This document shows positions 1 through 12,200 of a DNA stretch of 64,000 nt, piece after piece. The stretch comes from Eretmocerus hayati (taxonomy: Eukaryota; Arthropoda; Insecta; Hymenoptera; Aphelinidae), in assembly GCA_029851415.1 (NCBI GenBank), contig CM056741.1, forward strand, positions 86,070,282 to 86,134,281, in the 5' to 3' direction. The notes under the pieces were generated by a model. The model did not search any database. It was not told the origin of the DNA and saw only the letters and a list, made by a program, of their open reading frames with translations. Position numbers and translations under genes: made by a program. Numbering within the stretch: the first letter of the stretch is position 1; every line of letters starts with the position of its first letter.

Positions 1-345
1 AAAAAAGTTGTACTGCACTCCTTTTCCTGATGACCCCATGGGGGGGGGCAGGGGGGTTATGCTGGGTACACACCATTCACGGCCTACATCTTTTCGAACG
101 ATCTCCGTATTTTGCTCATGAAATATTTTTTTTTAGTTTTCTAGAATCCTCTGGACTGAGAGCTATGCGAGTCCATTTAGACTATTTCGGCAAGAGCTGT
201 CCACCTTGATGAGTAAAGAGGGGGGGGGGGGGAGGGCCTCGAGCAGAATTTTAGAGAAAATAATCTTTGGATATTGTGTAAAATGAGAACATTGAGACTC
301 TCATTCGTTTTGTCCATAACTCCTCATAGGTTCATTTTTCACGAT
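1..345 (+). repeat. Outer inverted-repeat arm, left
   Basis: Unique-sequence part of the foldback arm. It carries G runs near 42-57 and 220-234 that appear as C runs in the opposite arm, differing mainly in homopolymer length, as expected for slippage after duplication of the arm. Confidence 0.85.
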
Positions 346-1640
346 CGAAAAAACGAGTTACTCGTCTTCTTTTCCATCTCTAAATTTTTCGATTAAACTT
401 CTGATTGTGGAATCAATTAGGATACCTCCCCAGGACTCGGAAGAACGTGGGAACGCATTACGAGGATTATCTGATTGGAAAACTAGAAGATTATCAAAGA
501 CGAGACGCTGATAAGACATTTTTCTGTATTGAAAGGAACTAGTTACTCACCTTCTCCTCCATCTCTAAATTTTTTCATAAGATTTTGAATCGTAAAATTA
601 ATCGAAATTGACCTTGCATTGACTTTGAAAATCGTGTGGACGCATCACCAGGATTATCCGATTGGAATACTTCGAGATTTTCAAAGACAAGAAACTGATA
701 AAACATTTTTCTCGATCGAAAAAAAAAACGAGTCTCGACTTCTTTTCCATCTCTAAATTTTTAGATTAAACTTCTATCCGTGGAATCAATCAGGATACCT
801 CACTCTGACTTTGAAAAACGTGTGGGAGCATTATCCGATTCGAATACTTAGAGATTTTCAGGAATAAGATGCTGCAAAGACATTTTTCTCGATCGAAGAA
901 AACGGAATACTCGCCTTCTTTTCCATCTCTAAATTTTGTGATCAAACTTTTAGTTGTGAATTCAAGCAGAATACCTTCCTTTGACTCTGGAAAACATGTG
1001 GACGCATCACCAGGATTATCTGATTAGACAACTTGAAAGTTTTCAGCGACGGGAGGCTGATAAGACATCTTACTCGATCGAAAAAAACCAGTTATTCGCC
1101 TTCTTAACCATCTCTAAATTTTTTAATTGAACTTTCAATCGTGGAATCAATCAGGATACCTCCCTCTGATTTTGAGGAACGTGAGGGAGCATCACCAGGA
1201 TCATCCGATTGGAATACTTTGAGATTTTCAGAGACAAGAGGCTGTGAAGACATGTTTCTCAATCGAAAAAACGAGTTACATGCTTTGTTTCCCATCTCTA
1301 AACTTTTTGAATGAACTTTCAATTGTGGAATACATTAGGATACCTCTCTCTGACTTTGGGATAGGTGTGGACGCATTACCAGGATTATCTGATTGGAAAA
1401 CTCAAAGAAAGATTTTCAAAGACGAGAGGTTGATAGAACATTTTTCTCGATTGAAAAAAACGAGTTACGCGTTCTCTTTTCCATCTCTAAATTTTTTTAT
1501 TGAACTTTTGATTGTAGAATCAAAAAGGATACATTCCTAGGACTCTGGAGAGCGTGGGGACGCATTACCAGGATTATCTGATTGGAAAACTAGACGATTT
1601 TCAGAGACGAGAGGCTGATGAGACATTTCTCTCTGAAAAT
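346..1640 (-). repeat. Left array: seven ~183-bp units
   Basis: The landmark CATCTCTAAATTT recurs near 373, 559, 745, 925, 1107, 1290 and 1479, a spacing of about 180-189 bp. Each unit also holds a CGATCGAAAAAA-type A-rich box and a GGATTATCTGATTGGAAAAC-type segment. Units diverge from each other by point changes and small indels. Confidence 0.85.
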
Positions 1641-4600
1641 CTCGAAGTATTCCAATCGGATGATCCTGGTTATGCTCCCTCACGTTTCCCAAAGTGAGAG
1701 GGAGGTATTCTGATTGATTTTACGATTGGAAGTTCAATCGAAAAATTTAGAGATGGGAAAGAAGGCGAGTAACTCGTTTTCTTCGATCGAGTAAAATGTC
1801 TTATCAGCCTCTCGTCGCTGAAAATCTTCAAGTTTCCCAATCAGATAATCGTGGTAATGCGTCCACACCTATCCCAAAGTCAGAGAGAGGTATCCTAATG
1901 TATTCCATAATTGAAAGTTCATTCAAAAAGTTTAGAGATGGGGAACAAAGCGAGTAACTCGTTTTTTCGATTGAGAAACATGTCTTGCCAGCCTCTTGTC
2001 TCTGAAAATCTCAAAGTATTCCAATCGGATGATCCTGGCTATGCTCCCTCACGTTTCCCAAAGTCAGAAGAAGGTATCCTAATTGATTCCACGATTAAAA
2101 GTTCAATCAAAAAATTTTGCGATGGGAAAGAAGGCGAGTAACTGGTTTTTTTTCGATCGAGTAAAATTCCTTATCAGCCTCTCGTCGCTGAAAATCTTCA
2201 AGTTTTCTAATCAGATAATCCTGGTGATGCGTCCAGATGTTTCCCAGAGTCAAAGGAAGGTATTCTGTTTGAATTCACAACTTAAAATGTGATCACAAAA
2301 TTTAAAGATGGAAAAGAAAGCGAGTATTTCGTTTCCTTCGATCGAGAAAAATGTCTTTGCAAATGTCTTCAAGTTTACCATACAGATAATCCTGGTAATG
2401 CGTCCACACGTTCGCCAAAGTCAGAGCGAGCTATCGTAATTGATTCCACATTCGAAAGTCTAATCAAAGAATTTAGAGATGGAATGGAAAACAAGTATTT
2501 CGTTTATTTTTCGATCGAGAAAAATGTCTTATCAGCCTCTCGTCTTTGAAAATCTTTGAGTTTTCCAATCAGATAATCGTGGTAATGCGTCCACACGTTT
2601 CTCAAAGTCAGAGAGAGGTATCCCAATGTATTCCACAATTGACAGTTCATTCAAAAAGTTTAGAGATGGGAAACAAAGCGAGTAACTCTTTTTTTCGATC
2701 GAGAAAAATGTCTTATCAGCCTCTCGTTTTTGAAAATCTTCAAGTTTACCAATCAGATAATCCTGGTAATGCGTCCACACGTTTGCCAAAGTCAGAGGGA
2801 GCTATCCTCATTGATTCCACATTCAAAAGTCTGATCAAAAAATTTAGAGATGGAATAGAAGACGAGTATTTCGTTTTTTTTTCGATCGTGAAAAATGTCT
2901 TATCAGCCTCTGGTCTTTGTAAATCTCAGGGTATTTCAATCGGATAATCCTGGTGATGCGTCCACATGATCTCCAAAGTCAGAGGAAGGTATTTCGATTG
3001 ATTTTACGATTCAAAATCTAATGGAAAAATTTAGAGATGGGAGAGAAGGCGAGTAACTAGTTTTTTTCCATAGAGAAAATATCAGCCTTTCGTCTTTGAA
3101 AATCTTCTAGTTTTCCAATCAGATAATCCTGATAATGCGTGCCCACGCTCTCCAGAGTCCTAGTAAGATATCACATTTGATTCCACAATCGGAAGTTTAA
3201 TCAATCAATTTAGAGATGGAAAAGAGGACGAGTAACTGGTTCTTCCCGATCGAGAAAAACGTCTTATCAGCCTCTCGTTTTTGGAAATCTTCGAGTTTAC
3301 CAATCAGATAATCCTGGTAATGCGGTCACACGTTCGCTCAAGTCAGAGGGAGCTATCCTCATTGATTCCATATTCAAAAGTCTAATCAAAAAATTTAGAG
3401 ATGGAAAAGAGGACGAGTAACTGGTTTTTTTCGATCGAGAAAAATGTCTTATCAGCCTCTCATCTTTGAAAATCTTCAAGTTTTCCAATCGGATAATCCT
3501 GGTGATGCGTCCACACGATCTCCAAAGTCAAAGGAAGGTATTTCGATTGATTTTACGATTCAAAATCTAATGAAAAAATTTAGAGATGGGAGAGAAGGCG
3601 AGTAACTAGTTTATTTCGATCGAGAAATGTCTTATCAGCCTCTCGTTTTTGGAAATCTTCAAGTTTACCATTCAGATGATCCTGGTAATGCATCCACACG
3701 TTTGCCAAAGTCGGAGGGAGCTATCCTCATTGATTCCACATTCAAAAGTCTAATCAAAAAATTTAGAGATGGAATAGAAGACGAGTATTTCGTTCTTCTT
3801 TCGATCGAGAAAAATGTCTTATCAGCCTCTCGTCTTTGAAAATCTTTGAGTTTCCCAATCAGATAATCGTGATAATGCGTCCACACGTTTCCCAAAGTCA
3901 GAGAGAGGTATCCTAATGTATTTCACAATTGAAAGTTCATTCAAAAAGTTTAGAGATGGAAAACAAAGCGAGTAACTCGTTTTTTCGATTGAGAAACATG
4001 GCTTGCCAGCCTCTTGTCTGTGAAAATCTCAAAGTATTCCAATCGGATGATCATGGCTATGCTCCCTGACGTTTCCCAAAGTCAGAAGGAGGTATCCTGA
4101 TTGATTCCACGATTAAAAGTTCAATCAAAAAATTTAGAGATGGGAAAGGAGGCGAGTAACTGGTTTTTTTCGATCGAGTAAAATGTCTTATCAGCCTCTC
4201 GTCGCTGGAAATCTTCAAGTTTTCTAATCAGATAATCCTGGTGATGCGTCTACATGTTTTCCAGAGTCAAAGGAAGGTATTCTGCTTGAATTCACAACTA
4301 AAAATTTGATCAGAAAATTTAGAGATGGAAAAGAAGGCGAGTATTCCGTTTTTCTCCGATCGAGAAAAATGTCTTTGCAGCCTCTTATTCCTGGAAATCT
4401 CAAAGGATTCCAATCGGATAATACTCCCACACGTTTTCCAAAATCAGAGGGAGGTATCCTGATTGATTACACGGATAGAAGTTTAATCTAGAAATTTTGA
4501 GATGTAACAGAAGATGAGACTCGTTTCTTTTTCGATGAAGGCGAGTATTTCGTTTCCTTCGATCGAGAAAAATGTGCTTGCAGCCTCTTGTTCCTGAAAA

Positions 4601-5104
4601 TCTCAAAGTATTCCAATCGGATAATGCTCCCTCACGTTTTCCAAAGTCAGAGATAGATATCTTGATTGATTCCACGGATAGAAGTTTAATCTGAAAATTT
4701 AGAGATGGAAAAGAAGATGAGACTCGTTTTTTTTTGATCGAGAAAAATGTTCTATCAGTTTCTTGTCTTTGAAAATCTCAGAGTATTTCAATCGGATAAT
4801 CCTGGGGATGCGTCCACACGATCTCCGAAGTCGAAGGAAAGTATTACGATTGAATTCACGATTCAAAATCTGATGAAAAAATTTAGAGACGGGAGAGAAG
4901 ACGAGTGAACAGTTTTTTTCGATCGAGAAATGTCTTATCAGCCTCTCGTCTTTGATAATCTTCTAGTTTTCCAATCAGATAATCCTCGTAATGCGTTCCC
5001 ACGTTCTTCCGAGTCCTGGGGAGGTATCCTAATTGATTCCACAATCAGAAGTTTAATCGAAAAATTTAGAGATGGAAAAGAAGACGAGTAACTCGTTTTT
5101 TCGA
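1641..5104 (+). repeat. Right array: about nineteen ~183-bp units, inverted
   Basis: The complementary landmark AAATTTAGAGATGG recurs about every 165-190 bp from 1743 to 5064. The outermost units (about 3800-5100) mirror the left array unit by unit, so they arose by inversion of the block. The central units (about 1740-3800) are partial repeats of each other, indicating later tandem amplification. Confidence 0.85.
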
Positions 5105-5449
5105 TCGTGAAAAATGAACCTATGAGGAGTTATGGACAAAACGAATCAGAGTCTCAATGTTCTCATTTTACACAATATCCAAAGATTATTTTCTCTAAAA
5201 TTCTGCTCGAGGCCCCCCCCCCCCCTCTTTACTCATCAACGTGGACAGCTCTTGCCGAAATAGTCTAAATGGACTCGCATAGCTCTAAATCCAGAGGATT
5301 CTAAAAAACTAAAAAAAAATATTTCATGAGCAAAATACGGAGATCGTTCGAAAAGATGTAGGCCGTGAATGGTGTGTACCCAGCATAACCCCCCTGCCCC
5401 CCCCCCCCTCATGGGGTCATCAGGAAAAGGAGTGCAGTACAACTTTTTT
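5105..5449 (-). repeat. Outer inverted-repeat arm, right
   Basis: Inverted copy of the first ~345 bases of the window. Downstream of 5449 I find no continuing mirror because the partner would lie left of base 1, so the element may extend further. Confidence 0.85.
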
Positions 5450-6572
5450 TGCCGACCAGAACGTATTTGTCGCGTCAAAATAAGTCGGAAGTAGAGCTTG
5501 AGACCGGCAATAAGCTCAAGATGTGGTTGCACGCCAAGAAAAATGATTTTATGAAGTTTATTGCCGATCTGCATCGTTTCTTGGGAAAATTTAGACAGAT
5601 CGACTCAAGTAAATCGATTAGACTTTGGCTCATTCTAAAGTTCTTGTAACAAGCTTAAAAATGACCCAAAGTACATTAGAAAATGTTGCGGTAGACTATA
5701 GAGTTATAGAACTGATATAATTCAGCTACTATTCAATAGATATAGTTGAATAGTAGCTAAACTGATTAAATCATCGAGACAGGGTATAGGATTAGAAACA
5801 GGGTATAGGTATGGCATTGCTCTTTTATAATAGTCAACAAGAGGTTGCTTGATGATGGATGGACTATTCCAAGTACTATCTCAAGTTTTCATGAATTGAT
5901 TCTTACTCTGTTTTTACGATTAATTTTTCTCACACAGGGTTCTCTACCTAGACTATTCCTATTCCATCTAAAATTAGAAAATTGTATAAGCAATACCCAC
6001 AGACTGTTGTGAGCCCTCCAACCGAAAGCGAGCTATGATCTGCAAGGATCACTCCCACAATAAAAAAATTGATATTCATGCATTGATTCAATTTTCTGGA
6101 GCAAGGCGCCAATGGTGGCGATGAATTCCTGTGTCACTCAGACAAGCACGTAAAAAACTGCAGTACATGATATTACGATTCGTAATATCATGTACTTAAT
6201 TTACGAACCAACGGCAACTTTAATTGGTCCAAACGCACTCATATTCGACGAATACCAACACTTCGCCGTATATGGGGATCAAAATGACACACCGAAATTG
6301 TATATGCATTATTTTTCATAGCTGGAAACTATAAAATTCATATCACATTTTTGCATCGCACCACTGTTTATATGTGGGAGTCTTGCACCCCGACTCGCGG
6401 TAGAAAAGGTTAGAGGGCATTTGTTGACACATCTGCGTCGAGGAGCAGACGATTTTTCGAGCCTGCTCGGTCGGGGAACGAGTGAAGTTGCGCATGAGCT
6501 CGGTGAGCCGAGTGAAGTCGCGCATGAGCTCGCGTCCCAAGAATTTCTCTGCCAACCCTGGCCCAGCGTCTC
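5450..6572. other. No gene seen; short palindromes
   Basis: AT-rich sequence with only short ORFs that show no recognisable domain. It contains a 13-bp inverted pair at 5724-5736/5746-5758 and the 17-bp palindrome listed separately. Overlapping ORFs at 6309-6702 lie in a locally GC-richer patch on both strands and are not supported as genes. Confidence 0.6.
6162..6196. repeat. Perfect palindrome, 17-bp arms, 1-nt centre
   Basis: AGTACATGATATTACGA is followed by a single T and then its exact reverse complement. It is isolated in non-coding DNA and could be a MITE remnant or a hairpin-forming site. Confidence 0.8.
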
Positions 6573-7105
6573 TCCGCGCATGCGCGCAACACTCTTATTC
6601 TTCCTCATTCATTCCTCCCTGCTTCATACTGCTTATAATCCCCGAAACTTCTTTTCCACATCTCGATTCACTACAAATATTCCCTATATTCTCATTTCAT
6701 AATAAAATTAACCATCATTCCCTTCATCCCATTTCCTCATATGTCCATTCTCAATTTCTCTAATTCCCACACATGTTGCTAAATTTATACCCTCTGTCTC
6801 CCCCCTTATTCTATTGATCGTTCAACTTATGGATACGGTCTGTCTGCGCATGCGCGCAAAGCTAATTTCTTCCGATCCATTTCTTCCGTGTTCATAGGAC
6901 TGCTTACACGCATGGAAAGTGTTTCCTATACCTCTATTCGTCACAAATACTCTATATTCTTCTTTGATGATAAAAATTACCCATACTTGCCTTCATTGCA
7001 TTTCCTCATGTTCCCATTCACACAGTTCCTCTAATCCCCACAGATGGCGCTAAATTTACAACCTCGGTCTGCCGCCCTTATTTTATTGATCCACCAATTC
7101 GTCAT
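6573..7105 (+). repeat. Direct tandem duplication, ~265-bp unit, two diverged copies
   Basis: Copy 1 begins near 6573 and copy 2 near 6843, each opening with the GC-rich GCGCATGCGCGCAA box. Both then follow the same order: a TTCTTCC-rich stretch, an ATTCCCTATATTCT-like segment, TCATTTCCTCAT, a GCTAAATTTA box and a CCCTTATT...TATTGATC end. Divergence is considerable, so the duplication is old. Confidence 0.75.
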
Positions 7106-7139
7106 TGTTATCGATTTCCCGTTTCCATGACGACCCTGA

Positions 7140-8242
7140 AGCTTGTTATAGTCAAAAGACAAATTGTTTAGTTTCCCTCGTCGTTTCGTTTTGGCAACAC
7201 TTTTTTGATAAAAGTTTTACATTTTATATCTTATATTCCTCCCTCTAATGGATTCTTCGATTTAGTCTACACCCAACCCATCATCAGCATTGAATTCACG
7301 TCTCATCACCGATCCGTCTACCGCGAAATACAGGTGAGTAAGATAGTCAATATTTCAAAAAATTTTCCTAACCCCATGATAATGAAACTTTTCATCAATA
7401 TCTATTTTCATCAATATATCACACCATCTCAATTTTCTACCCTGATCCATTCCAATAATAATCACTACCTCAATATTTTATAATTTTATCAATTTTCCTA
7501 ATTAACTGAAATGGTGTTCCCTATCTACTCTCCATCTTCTCTCACCTCTTGACTATTCTCTTAATCATTCCATTACTATCAGTTTCACAGTCTCTGAAAA
7601 CGTAATTTAATATTATCTAATGCTTCAAATTTTCTTATTCATTAGTAAAATTCTACAAAATAATCAATCATTTTCCAGGCATCGTTCACGTTTCTCAACT
7701 ATATTGAGTTTATGTCATATTCGACCTGACTCCTTCGTCCCAGAATAAATCAAGTTCGTCTCCCTTTGCCTTTACCTGAAGTTGACAAGAACAGATTGTT
7801 GGAAACTCTTCAGCTTCACTCATTTTGATCTCGTCTATGACTTGACCGTGACATTTTCTTGGGCCTACTCCTGTTGTTGTACTTCAGATGGAACACATCT
7901 TTTAGATATATTTTCACTCCTGTTTGGCATCTTTAACTTTTTGAGATCAGTCTTGGAAATATCCCGTAACAACCAATCACTCACAGGTTAGTTTAAATAG
8001 ATACCATTTTTATGACTATTATACATATCTTATATGAATTTATTCCTTGATTTCGAATTCATTCTCAATCAATATTATCATTTCAGGGAATCTCGATTCC
8101 ACATCACATATTCCTCTTGTGCCTTATCCAGGATACTCATCAATTCCAAACTGTCTCGAAACATCAACAGAATTTTATATTGGAAAACGGACAATTCTGT
8201 GATAATATCAAGACATAAATTCAAAACATCGTTGATACAAAG
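7140..8242 (+). other. Possible small spliced transcript (three exon-like blocks)
   Basis: Splice-like signals line up in order: donor CAG|GTGAGT after 7333, acceptor TTTTCCAG before 7679, donor ACAG|GTTAGT after 7986, acceptor ATTTCAG before 8087, donor AAAG|GTTAGT after 8242. The 7679-7986 block has an open frame from about 7782 that continues in phase across the 7986/8087 junction for some 38 codons. The resulting ~110-residue product has no recognisable motif and its initiation codon is not obvious, so a non-coding RNA is equally possible. The last donor resembles duplicated segments in the 11.5-13.3 kb region. Confidence 0.3.
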
Positions 8243-8550
8243 GTTAGTTTGAATATTTTACATACCATTCCAATATTTTATCCTTTAATCCCAATCTTCA
8301 TAACCCAATCTCCCGTAATGACAAAGTATCACATAACAACACCGACTCACATCCTCTAATTTATCCTTTTCCTCATATTATTATCCCAACTAATACCAAA
8401 TAGTTTTTATTCAAATTTTATCCTTCCAACTTTGACATATCCAACTTCGAAATTATCTCCTCGTCTATTGTAGTTGATTTCTACTCTTATTAGTACTATT
8501 TCCTATTCAAACTCATTTAACACCAATCAAGACTTGACATTCTCTTAGAA
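8243..8550. other. No gene seen
   Basis: AT-rich sequence following the 8242 donor-like site. It has the character of an intron and shares pieces with repeated segments near 12.9 and 13.2 kb. Confidence 0.5.
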
Positions 8551-8942
8551 TACCGATTACGATTTCACTATCTTCTCTTTCCAAATTTTGATGACGCTTT
8601 CACACATATGAAAATCAATCATCTTTGAATATTTGTGGATACTATTACCTTCAAATTTCTTCTGATATTCATTATTCAGGTAGTCAATTTGAACTTTGTG
8701 ACAACTCATTTTTGAGGTATCTAGTCGATAGTGAACCACCTCTACTTACCGATTACGATTTCACTATCTTCTCATTCAAAATTTTGATGACGCTTTGACA
8801 CATAAGAAAATCAATGATCTTTGAATATTTGTGGATACTATTACCTTCAAATTTCTTTTGATATTCATTATTCAGGTAGTCAATTTGAACTTTGAGACAA
8901 CTCATTTTTGAGGTATCTATTCGATAGTGAACCACCTCTACT
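8551..8942. repeat. Tandem duplication, 196-bp unit x2
   Basis: Unit 1 is 8551-8746 and unit 2 is 8747-8942, with only a handful of differences. On the - strand each unit holds the same ~60-residue open frame (8557-8739 and 8753-9019), the second extended by an N-terminal stretch outside the unit. The peptide has no recognised domain. Near-identity between copies and conserved openness suggest a recent duplication or a diverged exon family. Confidence 0.8.
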
Positions 8943-9235
8943 TTTTCTTTTTTTAGTATTGCAATGTAAACAAGGTATTTATTTTTAGTGTACAATTTTT
9001 TAACATAGTCATTATTCAATTTTTGTGTCCTTGTTACAACCTAATCATTCTGATTCAGTATGAGTGTCACAAAATATTGAATGTGGTTGATTTTATCACT
9101 TCACCTTTTTAACTACATCACTTTTCATTGGTTACTGGTTTATAGAAACGAGTGATCTTCATTGTTTTGTTATCCTCCCAAGATCCTCGGTTCCACCTCA
9201 TCACTCCTCATACCTAGTAACTTTTGATTTTTCTT
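8943..9235. other. No gene seen
   Basis: AT-rich spacer between the 196-bp duplication and the reshuffled repeat block. Its only ORF is the N-terminal extension of the duplicated - strand frame. Confidence 0.5.
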
Positions 9236-12200
9236 GTGTTCGATCATGCAGACTTGAATTTTTGGAGTTCGTAGTTCGTCAAAGTGAAGAATCTAGTCAC
9301 TTTTGAGGTTGATTTCTATGATTCAGTTATTATTGAGTATTCGTGTCAGTCATCACTCTTAGTTTTTGCAGTTATTATTTTTTTTATTATGACAACTCAT
9401 TTTTCAGGTGTCTAGTCCATTATGAACAGTGTTATATTTTCACTGTCATGTTTCTTTCAACGTAATCAGACTTGAGTAGTCCTGTAGGTGATTGAACCTA
9501 ATTATTTTTCCATGTATTCTAATTCCTCCATGCTAGTAAATCTTTTGTTTTTTATTGTATGGCTTTGTTAACTTCATAAATTTTCTCAACCCTCTCTCAA
9601 GGAAGTCTAATTATACACTAATCCATCATGTTAGTCTCAACGTGAAAATGATTTTTTTGTCAAAATAAACATAGTTGTGTTGTATGATGAGTGATCAGGG
9701 CGAGTTTGTTCTTTGGTTTTCCAGTCCTACAAGTTATCCAGTTCTTTGTGATTTTTCTTTCAAATTGACCAGACTTGACTTGTCATGTTGTTGACCAGGC
9801 CAAGTTCATTTCTCGATCTCTTGATCACTGTCGCAAGAGAGTCATGTTATGTAGTTTTCATTGATGTTTTCTTCAACGTTATCAGAGTTGACTTGTATTG
9901 TGGGTAACCATGCCGAAGTGATCCATTGTTTGTCGTTCTCTTTTCCCCAGCATAACCATAATTGACTTCACTTCTCAGTGACAATGCGAATTATATTTTG
10001 TGTTTTTCATTTTCATTTGCAACATAACCACATTTGACCTGTCTCAACTCTCAACAGATCGAGTTTATTTTATGTGTTTTCAGTGTCGCAAAGGAGTGAA
10101 GGTACCCATGCCTTCTTCATAATTTTTTTCAAATTAACCAGGCTCTAGTTGTCTTCGCGGCAACCATGCCAAGTTTGCCATGTCATTTTTCCACACCATT
10201 GTAACTTTTTCATCTGTCTGTATCAGACCTAAGTCAAATTAGTCCATCTTGTGGGGTGTTTTTTTCAACGTATTTATTTTGAGTTGTCGTGTCTTGAGTC
10301 CATTGTATCCTTTCGCTTTGTCAGTCTTGCAAAATAGAAACTCGGTAACCCTACTACTCTCTAACATTTTCATTTACAAATTTTTGGAGTTCGTAGTTTT
10401 TCAACGTAAAGAATCTGGTCACTTTTGAGGTTGATTTTGATGAAGCAGTAACTATTGAGTCTTCGTGTCATTAATTATTCCCAGTTTTTGCAGTTATTAT
10501 GTTTCTTCATGATACCTGATTTTTCAAATGTCTAGTGCATTATGAACCGTCTTATATTTATTCCGACAGGTATCTTACTGGGTACTTCTTGGGAACACTG
10601 TTATGACTTTTTTAACGTAATCAGACTTGAGTGGTCCTGTCGGTGATTGAACCTAATGATTTTGTTCTGCTTTTCAATTCCCATGTTAGTAAATCTTCTG
10701 TTTTTTATTTTATGGCTTCGCTAACTTGTCGTCGACCAGGCCAAGTTTGCGATGTCATTTTTCTACACCAGTCTCATTTTACCGTTGACTGTCTTAAACT
10801 TAAGTCAAGTTAGTCCATTTTGTGGGGTCACTTTTTCTATTTATTCATTTTAAGATGTCATGTCTCCGTTCCAGTGTATTCTTTTGTGTTGTGAGTCTCC
10901 CAAAATAGAAACTCGGTATCTCTACTACTTTGTGACAGTCTAATTTACAAACATCCACTTCATCTCAATAATAATTTAGAGATTCTTATGACATTTTATG
11001 TTGTGACTCGGAATTGTGAAGATGATGAAGAGATGAATACAGTAACTCATCAGTTGTTGAAATAATCTAGAATACACAAAATATACCCTGACCCTTATGC
11101 TCAAAGATTTATTTCAGGTAATACCGGATTATTACCATCAACATTCCCTTTCTACTTCCTTCTCATTGAATATAGTCGGGTTGCTCTGTGATCTCCCTAA
11201 CGTAGTAAGTTTTAAATTGTCATATCTCCGGCGAGTTCATTTTTTTGTGTTCAGCGTCCGGAGGTTGTGAAGATGATTGATTTGCAGCTACACTGTCTCT
11301 GCTTAGTCATTTTTGAGTGAGTGTTTTGGAGCTACAAGGATAGTTTCTTGCTTTGTCAGTATCGCAAAATAGACAATTGATTCAGTTTTGGGAGGTCACT
11401 TTTTTTACTCAGTTGAGAGTTTTGTTTGGTTCCGAGTCCGAAATTTTTGCGGGATCAGTCCCTCAATGTCACTCCTGTCACAGTTTCATGATACAACATT
11501 CAGTTTATCTCGAGCCCAATTTGGATATTTTGATATGATTCCATTGTGACAATCACAGTTTTGAAGATTATGAAGAAATCAATTAAGAAACTAAATAATT
11601 ACAAAGTTAGTCTGATATTTTCGATAATTTATGAATATCCCATCCTTTGATCCCAACTGTTGACGATGTACATGAACTTTTGACAAATGATGAGTTGTTG
11701 AAATCATATAGAACATCCCTGAGATATATCCCAAATCTTATCCTCAATGATTCATGTGAGTTAGTCCCAAATTATTATGATCAAAATTCCCTCCTCCAAC
11801 TTTCTCCCCATTGAATATCTGAGATGTCACTAACGTAGTCAGATTTACATTTTCATATCCGGGTCGAGTTTACGTTTTTTTTCTGGGTCTCCCAATAAAA
11901 TCTAGATGGTTGATTTCCAGGGTCACTCTTTCAACTCAGTCAGTTTTGAGTTTGTCTTGTCACGGTCCGAGGGTTGTTTTTAGCGTTGTCTGTCTCGCAA
12001 GATAGTTTCAGGAGTAAATTTTGGCATGTCACGTTCTGAACGTATTCATTTTTAAATGTTATTTTTTCACACCAGTATTCTCTTTTCAGAGTTGTGTCAT
12101 CCTTAGTAAAGTTATTCCATCTTGTGGGGTCACTTTTTAAATGTATTCATTTTCAGATTTCTTGTTTTCAGTCCACTGTATTCTTTCCCTTCGTGAGTCT

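Larger units (their letters stand above)
1..5449. mobile_element. Giant foldback element with 183-bp unit arrays (left end at window edge)
   Basis: The first ~345 bases recur almost perfectly inverted at about 5105-5449, including a G-rich tract, and the inversion continues inwards so that roughly 1-1640 mirrors roughly 3800-5449. Between the outer arms lie about 26 degenerate copies of a ~183-bp unit. Seven copies on the left read in one direction and about nineteen on the right read in the other, with the switch near 1640. Short ORFs of 60-130 aa in this stretch are the same unit read in different frames; I see no transposase. The structure matches foldback (FB/Galileo-like) or subterminal-repeat non-autonomous DNA transposons. 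The left terminus may lie outside the window, so the true ends and the target duplication cannot be set. Confidence 0.85.

Noticed and set aside
1104..4675. Many 60-130-aa ORFs on both strands
   Set aside because: All are frames through the same 183-bp unit and its inverse; they share words but lack any coding bias or start context.
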